Made by a program: the position numbers and the translations under genes
Shown: one piece after another, positions 16,756 through 25,550 of the stretch
Numbering within the stretch: position 1 is the first letter of the stretch
How the letters are laid out: every line of letters begins with the position of its first letter
Origin: Actinoplanes cyaneus
GTDB lineage: Bacteria > Actinomycetota > Actinomycetes > Mycobacteriales > Micromonosporaceae
Direction: 5' to 3'
DNA length: 64,000 nt
Assembly: GCF_016862095.1 (NCBI RefSeq)
Contig: NZ_BOMH01000063.1
Span: 25,556 to 89,555 of the forward strand
Notes under the pieces: generated by a model
What the model saw: only the letters and a program-made list of their open reading frames with translations
Databases searched by the model: none
Told to the model about the DNA's origin: nothing

Positions 16756-18222
16756 ATGAGCGTCGACGTCGTGGAGGTGCGCGAGGAGAAGGCGGCGCAC
16801 GCCACCTCACTGCGGGCCGTCTGGCCCGCCATCCTGGGGCTGTCCGTCGTCTTCCTGGTGGAGATGCTCGACAACTCCGTGCTCAACGTGGCACTGCCCA
16901 CCATCGGGCGCGAGCTCGGCGCCTCCGCGTCGGCCCTGCAGTGGATCACCTCGGGATACTCGCTGCTCTTCGGCGGCCTGATGGTCGCCTTCGGCGCGAT
17001 CGCCGACCGCTACGGCACCCGCCGGATGATGCTGATCGGCCTGAGCCTGTTCGCCCTGGCCAACCTGATGGTGCTCGCCGTGACCACCCCCGGCCAGCTC
17101 ATCGCCGTGCGCGCCGCGATCGGCGTCACCGCCGCGATGACCGCGCCCGGCACCATGGCGCTCTGCTTCCGCCTGTTCGACCAGGAGAACCTGCTGATGC
17201 GGGCGACCTCGCTGATCGCGACCGTCGGCCTGACCGGCATGGCGATCGGCCCCACCGTGGGCGGCCTGGTCCTCGCTGTCCTGCCCTGGCAGACGCTGCT
17301 CGTGATGAACGTGCCGATCGCCCTGCTCGCCATCGGGTGCATCCGCTTCGGCATCCCGGCCGACGACCCCGCCAAGCGCAACCGCTCGCCGCTCGACCTG
17401 CCCGGCGCGCTGCTCGGCACCGCCACGATCATCCTGGCCCTCTGGACCGCGACCCTCGCCGTCGAGCAGGGCTGGAACAGCCGCAGCCCGTGGCTGGCCG
17501 GCGCCGGCGCGGTCCTCGCCGCCGCCGCGTTCGTGATCCAGGAGCGCCGCACCGCCCACCCGATCTTCGACTTCGCCCTGCTCAAGCGCCCGGCCGTCTC
17601 GGCGAGCCTGGCCTACGAGGCGGCGCTCGGCCTCGGCATGGCGGTCATCGGCTTCACCGTCACGCTGCAGCTGCAACTCGTCTGGGGCTGGTCCCCGGCG
17701 CAGGCCGCGCTCGGCAACCTGCCGCAGGTGATCGTGCTGCTCGCGGCCGGCCCGCTCGTCGAGAAGTTCGTCGACAAGGTCGGCACGCAGCGCGCCGCCG
17801 TCCTCGGGGCCTCCTCGTTCCTGGCGGGTCTGGTCGTCTACGGCCTGCTCGGCCGGCAGAGCTACATCTGGATCGCGATCGCCCTGGCCCTGACCGCGGC
17901 CGGCATGCGGGTCGTCGCCACGATCGCCGGCGTCACCGTGATGCGCGGCCTGCCCGAGGACCAGACCTCGATCGGCGCCGCGATGAGCGACACCAGCCAG
18001 GAGGTCGCGAGCAGCGTCGGGCTCGCGGTCACCGGCACGATCGTGGCCGCCGCTCTCGGCGGGACGCTGATCGGCGTCGGCGCCACCCCGGGCGGGATCC
18101 ACACCTTCGAGAACGCGGTGACGACGGCGACTCTGGTCCTCGCCGCGCTGTGCGCCGGGCTGATCGTGTGGGCCGCGCGCCGCGCCGCCAGGACTCCGGC
18201 GCCCACCCAGGTCGAGGGCTGA
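16756..18222 (+). CDS. DHA2-family MFS drug exporter (14 helices)
   Basis: 488 residues with about 14 membrane helices, the size and layout of EmrB/QacA proton antiporters. Motifs: FLVEMLDNSVLNVALPTIGRELG in helix 1 (family D-x-x-x-V-N-x-A-L-P signature), FGAIADRYGTRRMM as motif A, and GMAIGPTVGGLVLAVLPWQTLLVMNVPIAL as motif C. AAGGGGG precedes the ATG. It sits downstream of two TetR operators and divergent from the TetR gene, so it is probably induced by its own substrate. Confidence 0.92.
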   Translation: MSVDVVEVREEKAAHATSLRAVWPAILGLSVVFLVEMLDNSVLNVALPTIGRELGASASALQWITSGYSLLFGGLMVAFGAIADRYGTRRMMLIGLSLFALANLMVLAVTTPGQLIAVRAAIGVTAAMTAPGTMALCFRLFDQENLLMRATSLIATVGLTGMAIGPTVGGLVLAVLPWQTLLVMNVPIALLAIGCIRFGIPADDPAKRNRSPLDLPGALLGTATIILALWTATLAVEQGWNSRSPWLAGAGAVLAAAAFVIQERRTAHPIFDFALLKRPAVSASLAYEAALGLGMAVIGFTVTLQLQLVWGWSPAQAALGNLPQVIVLLAAGPLVEKFVDKVGTQRAAVLGASSFLAGLVVYGLLGRQSYIWIAIALALTAAGMRVVATIAGVTVMRGLPEDQTSIGAAMSDTSQEVASSVGLAVTGTIVAAALGGTLIGVGATPGGIHTFENAVTTATLVLAALCAGLIVWAARRAARTPAPTQVEG

Positions 18223-18253
18223 CCGCCCCCGAGGCGGCAACCCGCGGACCGGG

Positions 18254-18580
18254 TCACGCGCAGGCCATGCAGAGGCGGGCGAACGGGCGGACCTCGAGGC
18301 GCTCCGCGGCGATCGCCCGGCCGCACCCGGCACAGCTGCCGTAGGTCCCCGCGTCGACCCGGCCCAGCGCGTCGTCGACCTCGGCGATCCGCTCCCGCGC
18401 CGCGGCCAGCAGCGCCGTCAGCTGGGCGCGCTCGAACCCGATCGTCGCACCCTCCGGGTCGTGCTCGTCGTCGGCGTTCGAGTCCCGCGACGCCGCGAAC
18501 AGGGCCTCCAGATCGCGTGCCAGGATCGCGGCCTCGTCCTCGGCGCTCGCCCGCAGCCGCAGCAACTCGTCCCTGACCAC
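18254..18580 (-). CDS. TraR/DksA-type zinc-finger protein
   Basis: 108 residues. The N-terminal half is a long charged helix with heptad character (LLRLRASAEDEAAILARDLEALF, then LTALLAAARERIAEVDDALGRVD), followed by GTYGSCAGCGRAIAAERLEVRP and CMACA, a four-Cys zinc finger of the DksA C4 type. DksA-family proteins insert the coiled coil into the RNA polymerase secondary channel; actinobacterial short forms are usually described as general stress regulators. It lies 9 bp downstream of the VWA gene on the same strand. Confidence 0.88.
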   Translation of the reverse strand: MVRDELLRLRASAEDEAAILARDLEALFAASRDSNADDEHDPEGATIGFERAQLTALLAAARERIAEVDDALGRVDAGTYGSCAGCGRAIAAERLEVRPFARLCMACA

Positions 18581-18589
18581 GCCCCCAGC

Positions 18590-19636
18590 CTATGACGAAG
18601 CCGCGGTTCGCTGCCGGCCCCACCACAGGGACAGGAAGATCGCGGAGACGACCAGCACCGACCCGGCGAGCAGCCACCAGACGGTGGTCTCGGTCGACTC
18701 CCGGTGCAGGCCGATCTCGCTGCGCAGGCCAGCGAGCGCGTCGTTGAGCTGGCCGGCGTCCCGGGCCCGGAAGTAGCGGCCGCCGGTCGTCTCGGCCACC
18801 TCGGTCAGCGACCTCTCGTCGATCTCCAGCGACTGCCCGTAACCGCCGCCCGGATCCGGTCCGGCGCCGAACGAGCCCGCCGTGACCTGCCCGGGATCGC
18901 ACACCATCGGCCCGGGATGCGTCGTCCCGAACCCGATCGTGAATACCCGGAGATGACGGGCGGCGGCCTGACCGGCGGCGATCAGCGGATCGACCCCGGT
19001 GGTGTTCGAGCCGTCGGTCAGCACCACGATGGTGTCCGGCTCGAACCCGCCGTCCGACGCGGGGACGAGATCCACCCCGCTCTGCGCGACGCCCGGGTTG
19101 TACTCGGCGATCGCGTCGATCGAGGTGAGGATCGCCTCACCGATCGCCGTCCCGAGCGCGGTCCGGAAGGTGCCGACCGCGTCGAGCAACTGATCACGAT
19201 CGGTCGTCGGCGGGACGGCGAGCCCGGCCGTCCCGGAGAACGCGATCAGCCCGATCCGGATCCCCCGGTCGGTCCGCCTGATGAAGTCACGGGCTGACTC
19301 GACCGCGGCGGCCAGCCGGTTCGGGGAGACGTCGGTCGAGCACATCGACCCGGAGACGTCGATGGCCAGCAGGATCGACGTCTCGGCGCGCGGCACCGCG
19401 ATCGTCGCCTGCGGCCGGGCCGTGCTGACCGCGATCGCGAGCAGCCCGGTGAGAAAGAGCGCCACCGGGACGCGCCGCCGCCAGGCGCTGTGCCGGGGCA
19501 CCGCGGCGCGGATCAGGGCGACGCTGGAAACGGTCACCGCGGAGCGCCTGCGGCGACGGTCGAACCACCACCGGGCGGCGGGCAGCAAGGGGACGGTCAC
19601 GAGGGCGAGCAGGGCCCAGGGCCAGCTGAGCGACAC
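18590..19636 (-). CDS. membrane-anchored von Willebrand factor A protein (BatA/Mpa-like)
   Basis: 348 residues. The N-terminus has two membrane helices (WPWALLALVTVPLLPAARWW and PVALFLTGLLAIAVS). The VWA domain follows, with a complete MIDAS: DVSGS at 93-97, the TTDRD loop and IVVLTDGSNTTG. A final helix (VWWLLAGSVLVVSAIFLSLWWG) anchors the C-terminus. This is the BatA/BatB arrangement seen next to MoxR ATPases and DUF58 proteins, but none of those partners is present here. Start GTG at 19636 has AAGGAG 6 bases upstream. Transcription may start from TTGCGT/17/GATAAC in the preceding 200-bp divergent region. Confidence 0.88.
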   Translation of the reverse strand: MSLSWPWALLALVTVPLLPAARWWFDRRRRRSAVTVSSVALIRAAVPRHSAWRRRVPVALFLTGLLAIAVSTARPQATIAVPRAETSILLAIDVSGSMCSTDVSPNRLAAAVESARDFIRRTDRGIRIGLIAFSGTAGLAVPPTTDRDQLLDAVGTFRTALGTAIGEAILTSIDAIAEYNPGVAQSGVDLVPASDGGFEPDTIVVLTDGSNTTGVDPLIAAGQAAARHLRVFTIGFGTTHPGPMVCDPGQVTAGSFGAGPDPGGGYGQSLEIDERSLTEVAETTGGRYFRARDAGQLNDALAGLRSEIGLHRESTETTVWWLLAGSVLVVSAIFLSLWWGRQRTAASS

Positions 19637-19837
19637 CGGAGCTCCTTCCGTGCCGACGGAGCGGGGTCGTTATCTTCCCGTTACAGAATGCACGCAATCG
19701 CTCTCGATCAGTAGTTGTCGAATCCGGCAAAACAGGCGTCGCCTCCCGAGGAAAAAACAGAAGATCACCGATTTCCCGTACGATCGGAGCCCCGCACCGC
19801 CGCAGCCACCCGCCCCCTGACACCGATCGTGGAGGCC

Positions 19838-20485
19838 ATGTTCGTCCTCCTGCACAGCCTCCTGCTCGGCCCGCGAACGTGGTCGCCGGTCGTGGCCCGG
19901 CTGCCCGGTGCGGTCGTGCCGTCCCTGCTCGGGCTCGACCCGCCGCACTGGCCCGCCGTCGTCGAGCGGGTCGCCGCGGCCATCGACCGGCTGCCGCCCG
20001 CCGAGCCGGTCCACCTGGTCGCGCACAGCAGCGCCGGCCTGCACGTCCCCGTGATCGTCGACGCCTCACCGCGCCCCGTCGCCGGTTGCGTCCTCGTCGA
20101 GACTCGCCTGCCGTCACTCACCGGCTCGTCGCCGACCCGGCAGAACGCGCTGCCCGTCGAGGCGGTCGACGGCCTGCTGCCGCCGTGGACGACCTGGTGG
20201 GACGAGGTGGACCCGCTCTTCCCGGACCAGCGGACGCGCGCGCTCGTCGAAGCGGAACAGCCCCGCCTCCCGGTCACCTACTACGACCAGCGGATCCCGG
20301 TGCCGGCCGGCTGGGACGACCGGCCGTGCGGCTACCTGTGGTTCGGCCCGCCCTACGACCAGCAGGCCTCGCTGGCCCGCGCCCGTGGCTGGCCCGTCAT
20401 CCACGTGCCCGGCCGTCACCTGCACCAACTCGTCGACCCCGATGCCGTGGCAGCCGCGATCCGCGCACTGGCCGGGATAGGGTGA
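19838..20485 (+). CDS. small alpha/beta hydrolase
   Basis: About 215 residues from ATG 19838; an in-frame GTG at 19829 is equally possible because GGAGG is only two bases from the ATG. The fold is recognisable: FVLLHSLLLGPRTWSPVVARL (HSL at the oxyanion-hole position), VHLVAHSSAGLHVPVIV with a G/A-H-S-S-A-G elbow nucleophile, CVLVETRLPS as the following strand and VIHVPGRHLHQLVDPDAVAAAI carrying the terminal His. Shorter than most family members because the cap is minimal. The VOC-family genes follow within 6 bp, suggesting an operon. Confidence 0.75.
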   Translation: MFVLLHSLLLGPRTWSPVVARLPGAVVPSLLGLDPPHWPAVVERVAAAIDRLPPAEPVHLVAHSSAGLHVPVIVDASPRPVAGCVLVETRLPSLTGSSPTRQNALPVEAVDGLLPPWTTWWDEVDPLFPDQRTRALVEAEQPRLPVTYYDQRIPVPAGWDDRPCGYLWFGPPYDQQASLARARGWPVIHVPGRHLHQLVDPDAVAAAIRALAGIG

Positions 20486-20490
20486 GATCC

Positions 20491-20880
20491 ATGTTCGCTG
20501 ATGGTCTTGTGAACCTGTACACGCGGGACATCGAGGCGGCCGTCCGCTTCTACCGGGACCTGCTCGGGCTGACCGAGACGTTCCGGACCCCGGCCGAAGG
20601 CACCCCGTCCCACGTCGAGGTCCGCGCCGGCAGCTTCACCATCGGCCTCGGCACCGTCGACGCCGCGTCACGCGTGCACGGCGTCGACGCCGAACCCGGC
20701 CGTCCGGCGATGGCCCTGGTCTTCTGGGCCGGTGACGTCGACGCCGAGTTCGCCCGGCTGACCGCGGCCGGCGTCACCGCGGTCAAGCCCCCGCACGACA
20801 CCGGCAACAACAACCGCAACGCGCTGCTCCGCGACCCGGACGGCAATCTCGTCGAGATCGTCTCCAAGGTCACCGCGTGA
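20491..20880 (+). CDS. VOC/glyoxalase-superfamily protein
   Basis: 129 residues with two beta-alpha-beta-beta-beta modules. The first begins GLVNLYTRDIEAAVRFYRDLLGLTETF; the second has MALVFWAGDVDAEFARLTAAGVTAV and ends LLRDPDGNLVEIVSK, the usual DPDGN-x-x-E motif of metal-dependent VOC enzymes. The family covers glyoxalases, dioxygenases and resistance proteins; nothing identifies the substrate. It overlaps the next VOC gene (GTGA). Confidence 0.88.
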   Translation: MFADGLVNLYTRDIEAAVRFYRDLLGLTETFRTPAEGTPSHVEVRAGSFTIGLGTVDAASRVHGVDAEPGRPAMALVFWAGDVDAEFARLTAAGVTAVKPPHDTGNNNRNALLRDPDGNLVEIVSKVTA

Positions 20881-21224
20881 CCATGGGCCTGTTCGCCGGC
20901 ATCCCGGTCAGCGACTACGACCGGGCCGTCACCTGGTACAACCTTCTCCTCGGGGCGGAACCCGCGTTCCTGCCCAACGACCGGGAAGCCGTGTGGGAGG
21001 TCGGCGAGCACCGGTACGTCTACGTCGAGTTACGGCCCCGGGCGGCCGGCCACGCGTTGACCACTCTGTTCTGCGACGACTTCGACGAGCGGCTCGCCGC
21101 CATCGCCGCACGCGGGCTGACGCCGGCCGAGCGCGAGACCTACGACAACGGCGTACGCAAAGCAATCTTCCTCGATCCCGACGGCAACGAACTCGGCCTC
21201 GGCGGCGGACCAGCGCCGGACTGA
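20877..21224 (+). CDS. VOC/glyoxalase-superfamily protein, second copy
   Basis: 115 residues from a GTG overlapping the stop of the previous gene; ATG at 20883 is an alternative. FAGIPVSDYDRAVTWYNLLLGAEPAFLPND begins the first module and FLDPDGNELGLGG closes the second, so it is a complete but short VOC protein. It is a paralogue, not a copy, of the preceding gene. The 204 bp that follow include a 24-codon frame starting ATG 21290 (MTMPDTIRSEPG...) that may be a relic; I see no firm gene there. Confidence 0.85.
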   Translation: MTMGLFAGIPVSDYDRAVTWYNLLLGAEPAFLPNDREAVWEVGEHRYVYVELRPRAAGHALTTLFCDDFDERLAAIAARGLTPAERETYDNGVRKAIFLDPDGNELGLGGGPAPD

Positions 21225-21428
21225 CCTCGGACCCGCCGTGATCGGGTTGTGCTCCCGGGTGACGTGACTCCTCGCTCGCGGCGCGGGGCATGACGATGCC
21301 CGACACCATCCGCTCCGAGCCCGGCGCCACCGTCGCCCCGATCATCCTGGGATTGCCCGCCTGATCTACTGTGACCCGCCCGATCGCGAGTGCCGCGACC
21401 GGGCGTTCTCGCAACTTAAGGAAGATCA

Positions 21429-22607
21429 TTGACGGGTACGGCGTTGGCCCTGCACGCCACGGTGGCGGCATCGGTCCTGGTGGGAGTGCCGGTCACGTGG
21501 CGCGCGGTCCGATCTCCGGCGACGGCGGAGCCCGGCGGCCGCCCGGTCGGGCCGGGTTGGTGGCTGGCCGGAGTGGTCGTGCTGCTCTTCGTCAACCAGG
21601 TGCTCTTCACCGTGTACGCGCTGCGGGTGCACGGCGGTGACATGTCGTACCTCGGTGGATACGTGCCGGACGGCTGGTTCCAGCTCGCCGACCTGACGTG
21701 GCTCGCGGACCGCTGGCCCGCCCCGGAACTGCTCGCCCTCAGCGTGTTCCGGGTGCCGTCACTGCTGCTGGAGCTGCCGCTCGGCATCTTCGCGTACCTG
21801 ACCGTCCTCAACTGGCTCGATCCGCGCCTCTACCGGCGGCTCGCCACCACGCCGGTCCTCGCCGCGGTCAGCGCGTCGTACACGATCACTTTCGGGCTGA
21901 TCGAATGGGCGATGCACACGACGTACACCAATCAGGATCTTGCCTTGCGGGCCGTCTGCGGAGTGCTGACCGTGCTCGTCGCGCGTCGCGTCTGCTGTCA
22001 GCGGTCCGCGCCACCAGGGGCCGGAGCACCGCGCGACGCCGCGGAACTGCTGGCGTTCGCCGCCTCGACCGCGGCGCTCGGATACCTGATCCTGTCGCTC
22101 TACGACAGCGTACTGCTCTACAGCATGGGCAAAATCGGCCAGCACCTGCTCGGCGCGACGATCGCCGGGATCGTGCTCGTCGCGTCCCGGATCGCCGCGA
22201 ACCGCCTGCGCGCCCGCGAAGCCTCGGCCGGGCCGGGCATCGACACGCTCACCAGCGGACTCTCCTGGTGGCTGGCGTTGTTCCTGGTGCCGGCGCTCGC
22301 CATCCGCTACGAGCTCGGATTCGGCTCACGCCTCTTCGCGGCCGCCGCCGGGCTCCTGGTCATCGGCGCCGCCACGGCTGCGGCGCTTTCCCAGGTGTAC
22401 GGCCGTCTGCCGCTCGCCGGCCGAGCGCTCGCGACCCGCCGCTGGCTGCTGGGGCTGGCGCTCGCCGCGGTCACCGGAGCGCTCGCGGCCGTCGCCGGAT
22501 TCGCCGTTCCCGCGGATCACCAGGAGACCCGGCTGTTGTGGGCGGGCGCGCTCTTCGTCCTCACCGCCACCCTGGTCACCACCGCCTGGGACCGCCGCCA
22601 AGCCTGA
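21429..22607 (+). CDS. multi-pass membrane protein of unknown function
   Basis: 392 residues with about nine to ten hydrophobic helices: ALHATVAASVLVGVPV, WWLAGVVVLLFVNQVLFTVYAL, LELPLGIFAYLTVLNWL, AAVSASYTITFGLIEWAM and five or more C-terminal ones. Short polar loops include LRVHGGDMSYLGGYVPDGWF between helices two and three. The start is TTG at 21429 because AAGGA lies 6 bases before it; no better start is in frame. No transporter or enzyme motif is visible. It stands alone, ending before a repeat-rich 310-bp convergent gap. Confidence 0.7.
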   Translation: MTGTALALHATVAASVLVGVPVTWRAVRSPATAEPGGRPVGPGWWLAGVVVLLFVNQVLFTVYALRVHGGDMSYLGGYVPDGWFQLADLTWLADRWPAPELLALSVFRVPSLLLELPLGIFAYLTVLNWLDPRLYRRLATTPVLAAVSASYTITFGLIEWAMHTTYTNQDLALRAVCGVLTVLVARRVCCQRSAPPGAGAPRDAAELLAFAASTAALGYLILSLYDSVLLYSMGKIGQHLLGATIAGIVLVASRIAANRLRAREASAGPGIDTLTSGLSWWLALFLVPALAIRYELGFGSRLFAAAAGLLVIGAATAAALSQVYGRLPLAGRALATRRWLLGLALAAVTGALAAVAGFAVPADHQETRLLWAGALFVLTATLVTTAWDRRQA

Positions 22608-22633
22608 ACCCGCCGACCCACCACCCCGCGAAA

Positions 22634-22708
22634 CCCACCCCGTACAACCTCGCGCCAGCCCACCCCGTACAACCTCGCGCCAGCCCTACCCCGCACAACC
22701 GCGCGCCC
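22634..22708 (+). repeat. 25-bp tandem repeat, three units
   Basis: Units start CCCACCCCGTACAACC at 22634 and 22659 (identical over 25 bp), and a third diverged unit lies at 22684. They sit between convergent genes, just before the large inverted repeat at 22824. No coding frame there is convincing. Confidence 0.8.
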
Positions 22709-22823
22709 GGCCTGCCCGTGCGGCCTCGCGGCAGGCCAGCTCTGCGCGGTCGCCGAGAGTTCGCCTTGTGCGGAGTCGCGCGGTCTTCGCGCGGGTCGGG
22801 GAGGCGGCGCGGCGCGCTGTTGC

Positions 22824-22878
22824 CAGCTGGTCCTCATGGGCGTTATCCGGCCCGGATAACGCCCATGAGGACCAGCTG
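22824..22878. terminator. perfect 27-bp inverted repeat with one-base centre
   Basis: The arms 22824-22850 and 22852-22878 are perfect reverse complements around the single base at 22851; the centre reads TATCCGGCCCGGATA. In RNA this gives a very stable hairpin in either direction. It lies between the convergent membrane-protein and monooxygenase genes, so bidirectional termination is the simplest role. The perfect match is unusually long for this. Confidence 0.7.
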
Positions 22879-22917
22879 ACTTGCCTGCGGCACCGTGCGG
22901 AGACGATGCAGGAGCCT

Positions 22918-24132
22918 CTACACCCGGGTGGCCGCGTCCATCGATGTGCGGAGCGGGGGCAGGGCGAGACCGGTCGCGGCCTTGCGTCCCGCGCGGCCGA
23001 GCAGGCCGGTGGGCGCGAGCAGCGGAGCGAGCTTGAGGAGCAGGTGGTTGCGCACCCACAGCGCGCGGCTCGTCGCCGGGGCCAGGGTGGTGCCTCCGGA
23101 GTCGGCGAGCGCCTGGTTCATCCGTACAAAATCGCGGGTCTTCTGCTCGTAGGCGGCGAAGGCCGCGGCCGGGTCGGTCGCCGTCGACAGCTCGTCAGCC
23201 AGCATGTACGCCCCGGCGAGCGCGATGCTCGTGCCCTGGCCGGAGAAGAACGACGGCGCGTGCGCGGCGTCGCCGGTGAGCACGACGCGACCGCGCGACC
23301 ACGACGGCATGTGGATCTGGCTGGTGACGTCGAAGAACACGTCGTCGGCGGCGCGCATGCCGTGCAGCAGCTCCGGGATGAGCCAGCCGTCACCGCCGAA
23401 GACCGATGCCATCAGCGTGCGCTGCGCGTCGGCGTCGCCGAGCTCGGCGAGCGGCGGTTGCGGGCGGCTCGTCATCAGCAAGCCGTGCAGGGTGCCGGTG
23501 CAGCCGGGCGCGTAGATCGCCGCCATCCGGCCCGGCGCCGACCAGATCAGACCCTCGTGGGACAGGCCGAGGTCGTTGGGGATGGTGAAGCCGGCGAAGC
23601 AGTAGCCGAGGTAGCGGTTGAACTGGTCCTCCGGGCCGAAGACCAGCCGGCGGGTGGTGGAGTGCAGGCCGTCGGCACCGATGACGATGTCGAACTCGCC
23701 GGTCGCCCCGGAGACGAACGTGACCGAGACGCCGTCGCCGTGGTCGTCGAGGGTGGCGATCGAGTCGTTGAAGATCCACTCGACGTCGTCGCGCGCCGCG
23801 TCGAACAGGATCGTGGTCAGCCTGCCGCGCGGCAGCTCCAGGTCGCGGCCCTCGGTGCCGCCGGTGAGCTGCTCGGCCCGGAGCTGCCCGGCGACCTTGC
23901 CGGTGGGCGTCATGAACGTGAGCCGCCGCGTGTCGATGTGTGCGGCGCGGACCTGGGACAGCACGCCCATCCGGTCGAGGACGTCGAGGGCGACGCCGCG
24001 GACGTCGATCGGGTAGCCGCCGCCGCGGATGGCCGGCGCCCTCTCGACCACCGTGACCTCCCATCCGTGGCGGTGCAACCAGTAGGCCAGCGTGGGCCCG
24101 GCGATGCTGGCGCCGGAGATGAGTGCCTTCAT
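22918..24132 (-). CDS. FAD-dependent aromatic-type monooxygenase
   Basis: About 404 residues from ATG 24132. MKALISGASIAGPTLAYWLHRHGWEVTVVERAP is the FAD Rossmann motif (GxSIAG form common in TetX/PHBH-like enzymes). FDIVIGADGLHSTTRR is the DG motif that contacts both FAD and NAD(P)H, and GRVVLTGDAAHAPSFFSGQGTSIALAGAYMLADEL is the GD motif binding FAD ribose. A hydrophobic C-terminal segment (NHLLLKLAPLLAPTGLLGRAG) follows. The family hydroxylates aromatics or inactivates tetracyclines. It diverges from a TetR gene with an operator between, so expression is probably induced by its substrate. Confidence 0.9.
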   Translation of the reverse strand: MKALISGASIAGPTLAYWLHRHGWEVTVVERAPAIRGGGYPIDVRGVALDVLDRMGVLSQVRAAHIDTRRLTFMTPTGKVAGQLRAEQLTGGTEGRDLELPRGRLTTILFDAARDDVEWIFNDSIATLDDHGDGVSVTFVSGATGEFDIVIGADGLHSTTRRLVFGPEDQFNRYLGYCFAGFTIPNDLGLSHEGLIWSAPGRMAAIYAPGCTGTLHGLLMTSRPQPPLAELGDADAQRTLMASVFGGDGWLIPELLHGMRAADDVFFDVTSQIHMPSWSRGRVVLTGDAAHAPSFFSGQGTSIALAGAYMLADELSTATDPAAAFAAYEQKTRDFVRMNQALADSGGTTLAPATSRALWVRNHLLLKLAPLLAPTGLLGRAGRKAATGLALPPLRTSMDAATRV

Positions 24133-24141
24133 GAAGGCGAC

Positions 24142-24161
24142 ACTACACCGTGCAGTGTAGT
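24142..24161. promoter_or_regulatory. TetR operator
   Basis: ACTACAC (24142-24148) and GTGTAGT (24155-24161) are perfect inverted arms with a 6-base spacer. The site lies in the 46-bp gap between the monooxygenase start and the divergent TetR start, so one dimer could block both promoters. Confidence 0.8.
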
Positions 24162-24178
24162 CGCGGTAAGCTGCCGAT

Positions 24179-24802
24179 GTGCCAACTGCGAAGACCCTCC
24201 GGGAAGGATCGGCGGCCAAGCGCGCAGCGATCCTCTCCGCCGCCCGTGACCTGTTCCTGAACGACGGCTTCGACCGGACGAGCGTGGATGCGGTGTCCGC
24301 CCGGGCCGGAGTGTCCAAGCGGACCGTCTACGACTACTTCGGGGACAAGACCACGCTGCTGCAGGCCGTGGTCAACGACATCTCCGACTCGCTGGTCGGC
24401 ACCGTGCAGCGCACCCTCGACGGGACGCTGGCCACGGTGACCGCTCCTGATCAGTTGGAGGGTGCGTTCGTCGACTTCTCGCTGCGGATCGTCACCGACA
24501 TGCTCGGCTCGGCGGATTACGCGACGCTGCTCAAGCTGCTCGGCGGGGAGGGGCATCTCAGCGAGGCGCCGTTCAAGGACGCACCCGAGGATGCGGTGGC
24601 AGCCCGGATCGCGGTGCTTGCCGAGGCCGGGCTGCTCGAGGCGCCGGATCCGCGGCTGGCGGCGGATCATCTGATCGCGCTGACGTTCGCGGTGGTGCTG
24701 AACCGGCACGGGTCGACGGTCATCCCGGCCGCCGACGAGCGGGTTCGTCACCTGGTCACCGAAGGGGTCCGGGCATTCCTTCGCGCCTACGCCAGTACAT
24801 AG
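24179..24802 (+). CDS. TetR-family repressor of the monooxygenase
   Basis: 207 residues from a GTG. The N-terminal DNA-binding domain is clear: AAKRAAILSAARDLFLNDGFDRTSVDAVSARAGVSKRTVYDYFGDKTTLLQAVV, with YDYF in place of YYHF. The C-terminal domain resembles the AefR-like group of TetR proteins (DAVAARIAVLAEAGLLEAPDPRLAADHLIALTF). The dyad 18 bp upstream is its likely binding site. The methyltransferase gene follows after 10 bp and may be read from the same transcript. Confidence 0.92.
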   Translation: MPTAKTLREGSAAKRAAILSAARDLFLNDGFDRTSVDAVSARAGVSKRTVYDYFGDKTTLLQAVVNDISDSLVGTVQRTLDGTLATVTAPDQLEGAFVDFSLRIVTDMLGSADYATLLKLLGGEGHLSEAPFKDAPEDAVAARIAVLAEAGLLEAPDPRLAADHLIALTFAVVLNRHGSTVIPAADERVRHLVTEGVRAFLRAYAST

Positions 24803-24812
24803 AATCCCGTCC

Positions 24813-25541
24813 ATGACTGAGATCCGGACGGACGTGCCGCACGCGGCGCGGATCTGGAACTACTGGATGGGCGGGGTCGACAACTTCCCCGCGGATCGCG
24901 CGGCCGGCGACGCCGTCGCGCAGGTCTACCCCGAGATCGTCGTGATGGCGCGCGAGTCGCGGCAGTTCCTGATCCGGGTGGTACGTTTCCTGGCGGCCGA
25001 GGCCGGGATCCGGCAGTTCCTGGACATCGGGACCGGGCTGCCCACCATGCAGAACACGCACGAGGTGGCGACCGGTGTCGACCCCGCCGCGAAGGTGGTC
25101 TACGTCGACAACGATCCGATGGTGACCTCTCGTTCGGGGATCTATGTGCACGCCGATTACCACGACCCGGAGCGGATCATCGCAGCTGCGGGGGAGACCC
25201 TCGACTTCTCGCAGCCGGTCGCGGTGATGTTCATGGGGGTGCTCGGTTACGAGGCGTCGCTGGATGAGGTGCGCTCGATCGTGCGTCGCACGTTCGAGGT
25301 CGCCGCGCCCGGCAGTCATCTGGTGCTGTGGGATGGCACGAACACGACACCTTCCGTCGTCGAAGGGGCGAAGCGGCTCGCGGAGAACGGCGGGGTGCCG
25401 TACATTCTGCGCAGTCCGGACGAATTGGTCGGCCTCTTCGACGGGCTGAGCCTGATCGAACCCGGACTCGTGCCGATCACGCGGTGGCGTGCACAGGGCG
25501 ACTTCATCGACGCCTACGGGGCGGTCGCTCGCAACGGCTAA
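24813..25541 (+). CDS. SAM-dependent methyltransferase, DUF574 (SAV2177-like) family
   Basis: 242 residues. The start VPHAARIWNYWMGGVDNFPADRAAGD is characteristic of the DUF574 family, widely expanded in actinobacteria. QFLDIGTGLPTMQNTHEVA is the SAM motif I, KVVYVDNDPMV motif II with the acidic residue, and VMFMGVLGYE motif IV. These genes are abundant in filamentous actinobacteria and often sit near regulators; no acceptor is known to me. It closely follows the TetR gene. Confidence 0.9.
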   Translation: MTEIRTDVPHAARIWNYWMGGVDNFPADRAAGDAVAQVYPEIVVMARESRQFLIRVVRFLAAEAGIRQFLDIGTGLPTMQNTHEVATGVDPAAKVVYVDNDPMVTSRSGIYVHADYHDPERIIAAAGETLDFSQPVAVMFMGVLGYEASLDEVRSIVRRTFEVAAPGSHLVLWDGTNTTPSVVEGAKRLAENGGVPYILRSPDELVGLFDGLSLIEPGLVPITRWRAQGDFIDAYGAVARNG

Positions 25542-25550
25542 AGGGGCAAT

